64,000 nucleotides of DNA from Endotrypanum monterogeii (Eukaryota; Euglenozoa; Kinetoplastea; Trypanosomatida; Trypanosomatidae): NCBI GenBank assembly GCA_000333855.2, contig CM007331.1, positions 412,412 to 476,411 of the forward strand. Reading direction: 5' to 3'. This document shows positions 21,565 to 32,400 of this stretch, piece after piece. The notes beneath the pieces are model-generated. The model was not told where the DNA came from, ran no database searches, and saw only the letters and a list, made by a program, of their open reading frames with translations. Made by a program: the position numbers and the translations under genes. Position 1 is the stretch's first letter, and the number at the start of each line of letters is the position of its first letter.

Positions 21565-23899
21565 GCAAAAGAAAAAAAAATAAAGGAGGAGAGCGGCGGG
21601 GGATGGGGAGGGGGCTGCGGTAGAAACCGGGCACGCTTCCATGGTGGCGTTTTTTTCTTTTTTTTTTCGTGTTGCTGGGCGTGGGTCTTGAGCAAACATG
21701 TATGCATCTGTGTGTGTCTCTGTGGATGTGTGCGCATTCATGACTATCCTTTTCCATTTCTTTTTTTTTCTTTTTTTTTTTCCTGGTGGGCGTCTTCTAT
21801 TTCTCGCACCTTCTACTGCAGTTGTTTTGAAAAGATGCGTTCATCTGTGCATATTAACGGTGGGAGCGGCAGTGGTGGTGTTGGTGACCAGGGCCCAATA
21901 CCTGTCGTCAGCCATATTCCCTCCATTTCTCCCTCTTACTTGCTCGATTTGCTCGTATTCCCATCCTTTCGTTTCCCCTATCCTTTCTACTCGCTTCCTA
22001 TGTGTGTTTGTGTCGGGCGAGCGATGCAGTTCATCGTCGTCTTTTCTACACGTCTTTCCGATCACCTCCCTCTCCTTGCACCGCTTCCCTGAACACTGAC
22101 CCCATCGCTTCCATTCTTTTTCCCTCTCCAGACACTCGTGTGCTTGTTTACCTGTATATATTTTTTCTTTTTTTCTTTCTCCGCCCTGTCACCATCTTTG
22201 CCCTTCTATCTCCCTCCCTCATTTCAACACCGTCTTTGCATATTTTTTTTTTTTATGAATGAACTTAATTATACAAATTTATACGTGTTTTTACAGATGT
22301 CTCCTTCTTGTCTTGTCACTGTCAACGTCGCTTTGCTTCAATTCTTTTTGTTCGCAGCGAGGGCATCTTTTTCCTTCACAAGTACACACACACACACAGA
22401 CTCACGTGCCGAGCACGTATCTCTCAGTGTGTGTGCGTCTTTTTGTCTTGTGTATTCAGACTCTTATTTTTATTAAACCGTCACTCGTTTCGATTTTTGA
22501 TTACCACGTTGTCTCACCCCCATTTCCCTCCCTCCCTTAAAAAAAAGTGTTTTAAAAATTCTTCTTGCCGTGGTGTGCGCTAGCACTGCTGTACCATACA
22601 GTCAGACAAACGATTTCAGATTGTATGCTCTGGACCCGCTTTTCCCTCCTCCCCTCTCTCTCTCTCTCTCTCTCTCTCTCCCGCTTGCTTTAGGTGCACA
22701 CACGGGTCTGTGATCGTCTGCAGAGGATGGTAAGGAAGCCAACAGCAAGGTAAACTCGTGAGGGAAAGCGCAGATACGCCACAACTAGTGATTATGTAAT
22801 GCGTCCTAGCGAGGTGGTGGTGGTGGTGGTGCGGGGGCGGGGGGGGGGGCTCAGGGTGAGGCGTGCGTGCGGGGGGAGGGGCGAGGGGGGGGGGAATGGT
22901 CTCGAGAAAGGGCTTGAGTGAGGGAGTATGATAGCACTAGGGAAAAGAACGTGTCTGCCGACCTGTCTTATCCAATGCTGCTACATATGTTGCTACCGCG
23001 CGTCTCTGCTATTCGTTTTTTTTTTTTCATGCGTTGCCCTGTTTCGGCTGCGATAATGGAGAGCCGATGACACCACACGCCTTCACTGAGTGTTTCTTGT
23101 CCACCACCATATCGACACTTGGGAGGTGCGGGTACCGCTTACATATATACATTTTTTTTTCCTCGTAATTTTGTTTCCTGGGTCTTTTTTTCTCTTCGGA
23201 TGTGCGTCTGTGCTGTCAGCCATCTGCTCTCCCCCCTTTCCTCCTTCGTCATCTGTCTATGCAAAAAAAAATATGTTTTATTTATTTATATACATAAGCC
23301 TTCTGACATATTATCCCACATATAAAAAATGTGTCAATAGCACACAAGAAAATTATGTTGAACTCATCTATCTGCATCTGTTTTTTTTCATTTGTGCATT
23401 TGGAGCACCAAACAAAGAAAGAAAAAAGGGGAGGGACGAAAAGGGGGGGGGGACAGAAACATGAAGACGGAGACCCTCATTTCCTCCTCCTTTATCTTCA
23501 TCAGGAGGGGGGAGGGGAGCGAGTGTGTGGGGTGTGTGTAGGGGTATGTTTGACGGGCTTACCCGATATTAAGGTGACCGTGGTTCTGTCTTTCTGCACC
23601 CACAGATCGGATGCCCTTGCTCCCTCTCTCCCTCTGCCCTCAAAAGTTTTTTTCTCCCTCTTTTTGTGTGTCTTGGTGCTCGTCTCACCCTGAAATGCTT
23701 TTTTTCTGTCGTCCAGTGTCCTTTATTCTTACCTCTTCTCCTTTCTCCTTGCATTACCTCTTCATTTCCCTTGTCCTGTGCACACAAGAAAAATATTCAA
23801 ACCGAATAACAGCCACTACTGAGTGAACATTTCTGTCCTTTTCGGGTGCGTCTTCTCACACAGTCGCCCCCCTCCTTCCCTCCCCCCCACGCACACACA
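21565..23899. other. Intergenic / UTR region
   Basis: No gene seen. Contents: T-rich tracts, a (CT)n run at 22654-22681, a very G-rich stretch at 22812-22895 ((GGT)n then long G-runs), and the C/T tract that precedes the SEC61 acceptor (23867-23889, AG at 23900-23901). Confidence 0.6.
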
Positions 23900-23962
23900 A
23901 GTAGTATAATTTTTAACACTAGTGTTCTGCACCCCACCCTGACGGTGTCAGCTTCAGTAATC

Positions 23963-25423
23963 ATGTCGAAGCAGGCGAACTGGCTGATGATGCTGAAGCC
24001 GATGCTGGCAGTACTGCCGGAGGTTCAAAAGCCGATCCGGTTACCCGGCATCAAGGAGCGCATCATGTGGACAGCCGTGGCGCTTTTTGTCTTCCTTATC
24101 TGCTGCCAAGTCCCGGTCTACGGCGCCCGCCCAGGCCATGCTAGTGACCCCTTCTACTGGATGCGCATCGTCCTGGCAAGTAATAAGGGCACACTGATGG
24201 AGCTCGGTATCTCTCCCATCGTCTCCGCCTCCCTCATTCTCGAGTTGTTAGCTGGTGCCCACATTCTGTCCTACGACTCGAACAACCGTGAGGAGCGAGC
24301 TGTCTTTGAGGGCATTCAGAAGATGATGGCCCTGGTGATCACACTCGTGGAGGCCGTGGCATACGTTTCTTCTGGCATGTACGGCGATCCGTCTCGCATC
24401 GGATATTTAATGTGCGGTATTATCGTTGTGCAGCTGATGGCAGCGACGATGATCTGCATTCTCTTGGATGAGCTCCTGCAGAAGGGTTGGGGCATTGGCA
24501 GTGGTACCTCCCTCTTCATCGCCACGAATGTGTGTGACACCATCATATGGAAGTCCTTCTCTCCCTCCACCATTAACACTGGCCGCGGTGCCGAGTTCGA
24601 GGGCGCCATCATCGCCTTCTTCCACCTCCTTGTCTCGCGCACCGACAAGGTGCGTGCGCTGCGTGAGGCCTTCTATCGTCCGCAGTTACCCAACTTGACG
24701 AACATCTTCGCCACAGCCGTTGTTTTTGTTGTCGTTGTTTTTTTTCAGGGCTTCCGCGTTCCTCTCATGACGAAGAGTCGGTTCAGCGGGGGCGACCGTC
24801 AGCCCTACTTGATCAAGCTATTCTACACAAGCAACATGCCCATTATTCTGCAGACGAGCTTTGTGTCGAACGTGAGCTTCCTCTCTCAAATACTCTCGCG
24901 TCGCTTCGGCAACAGGAACTTCGTCATTAACCTGCTCGGCCGCTGGGAGGAGCGCGGGTACAACAGCGGGGGCAGTGGTCAGCTGTTCGCCGTCGGCGGT
25001 CTTGCATACTACCTCGTCCCCCCTGCGACCTTCTATGACCTGATGGCCGACCCCATTCACGCCGTCTTCTACGTCGTTTTTGTCCTCACCTCGTGCGCCG
25101 TCTTCTCCCGCCTCTGGATCACGATCTCGCACACCGCACCGCGTGATGTGGCAAAGCAGCTGGTTTCACAGGGCCGTTGGCTCGTGCAGGCTCGTGAGAG
25201 CGAGGAGGACATGACCCGTCTTTTGGAGAAGTATATCCCCGTCGCCGCGAGCTTCGGAGGTCTCTGCGTTGGTGCGCTGACCATCTTCGCGGATTTTCTC
25301 GGTGCCATCGGTAGCGGCACGGGTATCTTGCTCTCTGTGACGATGATCAATCAGTACTACGAAATACTTCAGCAGGAGGGACAAGACCTCGGGTACGGCT
25401 TTTTGAAGCAAAAGACTGCCTAG
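23963..25423 (+). CDS. SEC61: Protein translocation channel subunit SEC61 alpha
   Basis: 486 aa, the normal length of the family. SEC61 alpha forms the ER membrane channel through which nascent secretory and membrane proteins pass. The start MSKQANWLMMLKPML is followed by the family's amphipathic region and PVQKPIRLPGIKER-like segment, then about ten membrane helices. Recognisable family signatures include the plug/TM2 region with GTLMELGISPIVSA (around residue 75-90), the cytosolic loop carrying GSGTSLFIATN, the YLIKLFYTSNMPIILQ segment, and the C-terminal GSGTGILLSVTMINQYYE. The start was chosen as the first ATG after the probable acceptor at 23900-23901; an in-frame ATG at 23846 lies upstream of that tract. 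Nothing unusual is seen. Confidence 0.97.
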   Translation: MSKQANWLMMLKPMLAVLPEVQKPIRLPGIKERIMWTAVALFVFLICCQVPVYGARPGHASDPFYWMRIVLASNKGTLMELGISPIVSASLILELLAGAHILSYDSNNREERAVFEGIQKMMALVITLVEAVAYVSSGMYGDPSRIGYLMCGIIVVQLMAATMICILLDELLQKGWGIGSGTSLFIATNVCDTIIWKSFSPSTINTGRGAEFEGAIIAFFHLLVSRTDKVRALREAFYRPQLPNLTNIFATAVVFVVVVFFQGFRVPLMTKSRFSGGDRQPYLIKLFYTSNMPIILQTSFVSNVSFLSQILSRRFGNRNFVINLLGRWEERGYNSGGSGQLFAVGGLAYYLVPPATFYDLMADPIHAVFYVVFVLTSCAVFSRLWITISHTAPRDVAKQLVSQGRWLVQARESEEDMTRLLEKYIPVAASFGGLCVGALTIFADFLGAIGSGTGILLSVTMINQYYEILQQEGQDLGYGFLKQKTA

Positions 25424-28014
25424 TCGTCGAGCGACAACGTGGAGGGCCCGTGACTGGGGGTGACTCAAGCGTACAGCGCATTCTGTGTCTATGTATGTGA
25501 CTCGGCGGGTGCACATGTGTGCTAAGATCGTGTGTACACCTTCGACTTTAGTTTTTTTTTTTTTACTTGCCTTCCCCCCCCCCCCCCCGAAACTTTTGGT
25601 TCGCCGTCCTCGAGCCTCACCAGCGAGACGCCGAGGGTTGATCTGGTCAGCTTCGGAGTTGTAGTGTGGTACCCTCATCGATGCGTGGAACCGGTTGAAG
25701 AAGAGGATGGGAGAGGGGTCTCGCGCAAAATGTAGTGATCGAAGGCGAAGGCACCAGCCGCTCCGAGTGGACGTGACAGCTGCTGCGCAGCCATGGTGGG
25801 TAGTGGTGGGGGAATAGGAAGGGAAAAAGGCACTGTGAGGCGGTGGCAGCCGTGCCATGCCGTGCCGAGCTCTCAGAGCTTCGAATTGCTGTATTCGCTG
25901 AAGAGTTTGGTGGCAATCGCCTCGTTGTGTTGGTCATACAAGAAAAAAAAAGATGGTTCTCCGCGCGCGCACGCGCGTGTGTGTCTCTGTGTGTGTCTCT
26001 GTGTGTGTGTGTGTGTGCGTGTGTGTGTGCAGTTGACGTATCGGAAGGTTATCGCCAGACGGGGGAATGCACTGGGAAGGCGTTGACTCGAAGGGAAAAA
26101 GAGGGCTGGATCAACCGAGCTTGCGACGGTTGGGAAGACGCGTGTTCTTTTCTTTTGTTCGTCTCTGGGAAAAGTGAGGGGTGGGGAGGGGGCATCAAAG
26201 AATGAAAGCAGAGACAGTGAGGAGCTGTTGCGAGGTGATGAGGCGCGCAGCAATCTCTCCTCCTTTTTTTTTTTTGGCTTAGTCCTCGCAACTTCAAGAT
26301 GGCGTGCACACGCATTCTTGGGCTTTTTTTAAAATATCGAATGCGTGCTGTCACGGTGTAGTAGACCTTCTTTGCCCACCACCTTTTCGCGAGTGGGTGG
26401 GGCTGGGATAAAGTTGCTCTCGGTGACTCTGCGCCCTCCTCCTCAGCACCTCTGCACATGTGTGTGCAATGTACCATTACACCATCCGAGGTTGTTGTAT
26501 GCCTCCGTGCTTCCACTCGTGCCACCATCGCCCATCAAGCCTTTAAAAATGCTATTTTTTTTTTTACGGACAACATATGCTTCCTGAGTTGATGCATATC
26601 ACTTTGATGTCAAAGGTAAGTTCAGTAGTGCTGCAGCATGTGTTTTTTTTTCTCTGGTTTTTCTGTGTATCGGCTTCAACCACATTTTTTTTTGGTGTCT
26701 AAAAAAAAAAAAACGACAGGTGTGCTCTCTCCTTCGAAGTGTGAGCGGTGGCGTATGTGAGAAGAGGTGGGTGGTGACGGCGGCAGATGACTGACTCATC
26801 TCTCGTTGAGTGTTCCCCACGCGAGCATGTTTTTTTTTTTTTATTATTTTTCCCTTCCTCTCGTGTTCTCTGTGTCGGCTCATATCCGCGTGCGCTCGCT
26901 TGCCTTCGTTTGCCTTGGTGTGCCTCCGGGAGGACGCAGTTGAGGTCTTCTGGACTGTTGTCGTCGTCATGGTCGTTTTTTTTTTTTTGCGTTGTTTTTT
27001 TATTTTCTTCTCGTGGATTTTATTTGTAATGAAAAAAAAAGGTAATATCCATACAGACACACGTATATATATATATACGTGTGTGTGTGTGTGTTGTAAG
27101 TGGGTCAACCGGTGACTAATTCCAAACTTTTCGTTTAGTTTCCCTTATGTATACGCATACACAACACACACAGACATGCACATGCACATGCGCATGCACA
27201 CACATTCATACACACAACGAAGCAAAAAAAAAAAAAAGGTAGCAATGTAATAACACCATAAACAGAGCTGTGCGAAGACAAATGAGCGCGTGTTGCTTTT
27301 CTGCAATCACTTGATTTTTTTTTCTCGTGGAGGCCGCTGAGGTGTGGAGTATGTGCTTGTGTGTCATGCTTCCAAGAAAAAAAAGGGAGTGAGGAGGGGA
27401 AGCGAGGCGGGCAAATACGGAGACGGCCCGATGTGTGGGTGTCGCTTCTGTGTAACCGGCAAGCTTACTCGATGAAGTTAGCGGATACGACTGTGTGTGG
27501 TTGGTTAAACAAACAAAAAAAAACCATCAAGCAAACAACTCATCAACAAAAAGAAATGTGGATTTGGCACTACGCTGATGCCTGCCCCAAATCACCATCT
27601 CTGTTTTCTTTTACGGATTTTACATTTGAGTCTTCATCTGACTTTGGTGTGGAGCGTGTATGTGACCGTTAGTCAATGCACGCCCCACACCGTTACGTGG
27701 TACCTTTCTCTGATTTGCATGCGCCTCTCGAAAAAGAAAAGAAAAAAAAAACAGTTCCAACAAACTACCGCACGCTACTGTTTACGTCCACCGAACGTGT
27801 ATATGCTTCTCTGCTTCACCCCCCCCCCTCCCCCACTCCAACACGCACACATACAAGAACACGCACGTCTTTTTCTCGGAGTACCAGCGTACGCGCTCGG
27901 GACAGTGCACTCCACAGATCGACTCACTGCCTTCCTTTCGGATAGCCGATCACTTCTGCATCTAATAAGCGGTACCCCTTTCCCTGAATACAAAGTCTTT
28001 CACAACTTGGCGGT

Positions 28015-28050
<36 letters not shown>

Positions 28051-28411
28051 ATACACATACACACACGCAGACACAAAAATATACGACACCTGTTTCTTCA
28101 CCTCTCCAAAACAAGAACAAAAACAAGAGAAGTTTCTATTTTTCTTGCGTCCGTGGAAGAAGGTGCCCGATAGGGGAATAGAGAGGGTTCCCGGGGTGGG
28201 TGGGTTGGTTGGTTGTGACGGGGATGGGAGGCTCCTGCTGGTCACCACTATCAAGAACTATATACTCCGCCTTCATCCCCTCTCCTCCAAGTGTGGCTTC
28301 AGATTAAGCTCAGATCCAAACCCACACGGAGCGAAGCTTTATTTTTTATTTTACAGAGGTGTGTCTGCTCTCTCTGCTTCTTCCCTCTTCACAGCCCTTC
28401 TGCTCCTCCTC

Positions 28412-28451
<40 letters not shown>

Positions 28452-29238
28452 ATATATATTATACTCCTTGATTTTCTTACCAGGGGACAATACACACGCC
28501 CAATATCGCGTCTTTCCCGTTTCTCTCTCCCCCCCCCAATTTTTTTTTTTCGCCATTTTCTTCAAGTGCTCTTTGGTTTCTCCCAACTTCCTCTGCCTCG
28601 TGGCGCACCACTATCATAGGTGAGTCTTGCTTTTGGTATTCTAATTTTTTTTTTTGTTTGTTTGATTGGAGGTGAGACAAAAATTCGACGGGGTGACAAA
28701 AGGACTGACGATGGTGGTATGAAAAAGAGAGAAGCGCCGTCAGGTTATATCTCACCTCCTTTTTGAGCTTGCGTTCGTGTTTGAGGTGTGTGGTGTCAGG
28801 ACACCGTCTTTGCTCATATGAGTGCTTTGTTTTCGCTGCCTTTACTTTTTTTTTTTTTTATACACAAAAGTATTGGACTGGGGCCGACGTAGTATAGTGG
28901 TGAGTCCAAAACAGGGTTGGTGTGCTTTTTTTTTGGGGGGGGGGAGGCAGGGGGGCTTACACACGACTGGTTTGCCCTTTTCCACCCCCATATTCTACTC
29001 CGGTGCTCCCTCTTAGCATTTTTTTTTAATTATTTAGCTTCAACTCTAATTTTTTTCCGCTCATCGTCATCACGCTGTCTATAAATTCATGAATGTATAT
29101 ATATTGTTGCACATCTATCCGTGTGTATAGATATCATATTTTTTTTCTGTTGTATCGCTTTTGTTCCTCAGAGTGACGACAGGTCCTCATTACTTTCCCT
29201 TTTTTTTTTCTTTTCTCCCTTCCTCCTGTCCGATCTCG
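25424..29238. other. 3.8-kb intergenic / UTR region
   Basis: No protein gene recognised. It holds (GT)n at 25978-26029, many T and A runs, (TA)n at 27064-27076 and 28429-28457, (CA)n at 28018-28062, and a short tRNA D-arm-like sequence at 28881-28920 listed separately. Confidence 0.55.
28881..28931 (+). pseudogene. Possible tRNA 5'-half relic (A-box/D-arm-like)
   Basis: TAGTATAGTGG at 28890-28900 fits the polymerase III A-box consensus at every position, and GTAGTATAGTGGTGAGT resembles the D-arm of eukaryotic tRNA-Asp/Gly. No anticodon arm or T-arm (GTTCGA) follows; a run of T starts at 28924. This could be a truncated tRNA copy or chance. Confidence 0.3.
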
Positions 29239-29240
29239 AG
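29201..29240 (+). promoter_or_regulatory. Polypyrimidine tract and probable splice acceptor for the 2152-aa gene
   Basis: A T/C-rich tract at 29201-29237 ends in AG at 29239-29240; another AG lies at 29170-29171. The mature 5' UTR would hold A-rich sequence and a (GT)n repeat (29335-29368) before the ATG at 29407. Confidence 0.5.
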
Positions 29241-29329
29241 CACACAACAAGAACAAAACACACAGACCTCGTCGAAAAGAAGTCAAAAAAAAATATATCT
29301 TATCATAATAAAAAAATTGTTTCTCTCTG

Positions 29330-29370
<41 letters not shown>

Positions 29371-29406
29371 AAGGGGCGAGCGAAAGGAGGAAGGGGAGGG
29401 GAGCTC

Positions 29407-32400
29407 ATGTTTCCGCGTGCGACACTTAGCGCCCGAAATGGGGACCTGCGGTCGATGCTCATCTCACTACACGACGTGCATTACCGTGTAGACGAGGATG
29501 TGACTGCGTTGCTGTTGCACAAGGACTTTGCTGCGGAGGCAATGCGCCACGAGTTTTACGTGATGAGCTACCTGCGCCATCGTATTCCGCTTTTGTTCAA
29601 CCTCGCCCTCTATTCATGGAAGCCCCAAGAAAAACCACAGTTGTCCCGAGCCCCGCGGCAACCATCTTGTGGCTACACCTCGCACCATCTGGCAGAGGAA
29701 GGGAGGAGAAGAGACGAGAACACCCGACAAACGCAGTGCCACAGCTGCAGCGAATCAGATGGCGCTGCTGACGACGAAACACCTTTCCGCGAGTTGCGTG
29801 CATGTAGCGAACTGGGCAGCGCTTGCGATGAAAGCAAACCTTTGCCTTCATCATCGTGCCCGGCGTCATCGGCTCCACCGCTGCACTTGTGGCCGCCAGA
29901 GATGCCCGAGGTCTCAATCACACCTGAGCAGTACACAGCGTTGTCTTCGTTGGCACTTCAAGTGCTCTGCGGCGACCATGCGCATGCGCGAGAGGGATCG
30001 ACAGAGGCCTCGACAGCGTCCTGCGGATTCGTCTGGGACGTGCACACGGTGCATCGCTTCTTCGAGGAGCATGGGCGATTGGTTGCTTGGACCACTGATG
30101 TGTTGAAGGCATCGTGCGAGTGGGTGGAGGGTCTGACTCGCCGCGCATTCGAGGACCAGTTGATCATATCATCGCAGTCGCCGTCTTCAGGAGCGCAAGA
30201 GGTTTCACTGCAAAGTCCGCGCAGCGGTTCAACCAGCCCGTATCGATTCCCGTCGCAGGTGTGCTCTCTGCAAACCTTGAGCCACCACGAAAAGCTACCG
30301 CCGCAGAAACAGCAGCCACAATCAGACACAAGAGTCTTGGCGGCGCTGCAGCAGGCTTCTTCACAGAGTTGTGCTAGCCAGAGGCCGCACTCTCATGCCC
30401 ACAGCAAGTCATGCCCTGCTCGCACGGAGCAGGGGTCATTTGCCGAATCTCTGCACCCCTCGTGTGACCAGAGGTCACCAAGGTGCCATTCCCCCGTAGG
30501 CCGCCACACTGCATCGCTCAATCTGTCAGCGAAACCTGTATTTGTTTCACCTCAACGCCAGCCACCATTACAACCAGAGCCGTCGACGCGAGTGCCTGCC
30601 CACAGCAAAGGCGTCTGCCATGCCAGACAAACGCGCGCCGCTCGCACCGCGAGCCCGCTCACGCATCCTCACGTCTTCGGCCCGGCAGAGACGTGGACCT
30701 TCTCTACCATTGCGGAACTGGAAGTTGTTCTGGAGCTGCACTGTCGCCGCATTCGGCATGCCGTGATGCTCCACGAGTCTCTGCTTGTGGCTGTTGCGAT
30801 GGTCAAGTGTTTCCGTCGTGATCGACCTGTAGGCACATCGACAGCGTTCTCATCGATCTATCGTGACGGCGGCCACAAGGATACCCGCGACATCGCCGGC
30901 CTCCCTGACACAGGTGACAATGTCGTGGATGACGTTGCGCCTTTCCGTGGTGGCGTCCAGACAGGACGACAATGCAGTCGATCACATCCAGCCAACATGA
31001 GGATCGACGCCACCGCCAACTCCACCGCTCCGTCCGCCGCGCGTGAATTTAAAAATATGAGCAGTGCTGAGTGCGGTGAGTACCATGTACAGAAGGAACA
31101 GGACAACAGCAGCAGCTATGAGAGGGTCGGCAGGACGGCAGGGGCGGAGAGAACAGCTGCGGGACCAGCAGCATCAGCCATCGAAGTGAAAGTCGAGGAG
31201 GAGGCGACGACAGCGGCCTGTGAGCGTCCTCTGGATTTTGTTGTTGTGCAAGCTATGCACGCCTTCACGCATTTGTTTCTTTCTATCACAGCAGTGCAGC
31301 AGCGACTGCAAGCATACAGCCACGAGCTCCGGCACTGTTCGTCAGCTGCTACGCTCACTGTCTCTCCCGCTACCGGTGCTGACACCGTTGCCCTGCGGTG
31401 CGATTCGTGGATGCTGCACACTCTCGGTGAACCGCACGACCAGGCGGTCGCCTTCTCGTCACAGTCACCAACGATGGTCAGTGCGGCGGCTTCTACTGCT
31501 GCAGATGCTAACACTGTTGCTGCATCATCGTCATTCATAGACGATGATCTATCCAATCCCACTACACCCACCGTCCTCGCCGCCCGTGGCACGCCGGCCG
31601 CGTACGACTGCCCCAGATGCCAGTACTTCCATCAGATCGAAACGTTGATTCTCAAAGCTGCCCATGAAAATCTGGAGGCGGTAAAGAAGTCTGCGATTGC
31701 CTTAGTGGCCCACCATTCTGCGATAGCAAAAAAAACCATCCGCACCATCGAGGCGGGTGGTGCTGTGTTCGCTTCGCAGGCAACGATGCTGCTCGCTCAT
31801 GTTCTCGTGCCGGGGGTACTTGCTGCGCATCCGCCGGGCTCACGCGGTGGGGCGGCACTCGAGTGGGTACTGAACTATGTCTTTGGCGGCTGTAGTGGCA
31901 CCGATGCCCGTCAGCGGGAGCAGATATCTCACAATGACCTCCTTAACACCAGTTCAAGTGTGGACTGCTTCAGCTTGTTGAACAGTAGCCGCAGCGACAC
32001 GAGCACAGCGTCGCGTAGTAGTGAGGCGAGTGAGGCAGGTGGCTCACAGTCAGACGAAAGCTGGCATGGCCCCGATAGTGACTCCAGTCCAACTCTGCCC
32101 TCGAGCGGATGTGATACGAGGAGGTGTATCCGCGGGGATGCGTGTGCAGACGCCTCCATGAAATACCTCGACACAGACGAGGTCGATGGTGCCGACAACA
32201 GCGGCGGGCGGGGATATATGCATCCCAGAGGTGGCGAAGGGAACAAGTCGGCCGAGAGTGCGGCCGTCCAACTTCGTGTCGAGTACATTCTTGCGGCCTG
32301 CTTCACGCGCTGTCACCCGCTCATGACCGTTATTGGTTGCGTTGCAGAGAACAATGAATACAATTGTGGCCGTACTGTGGCGCGGGCAGTCTTGCAATAC

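Noticed and set aside
24316..24648. Antisense open frames inside SEC61 and SEC31
   Set aside because: They overlap well-recognised proteins on the opposite strand and show no motif or splice signal of their own.
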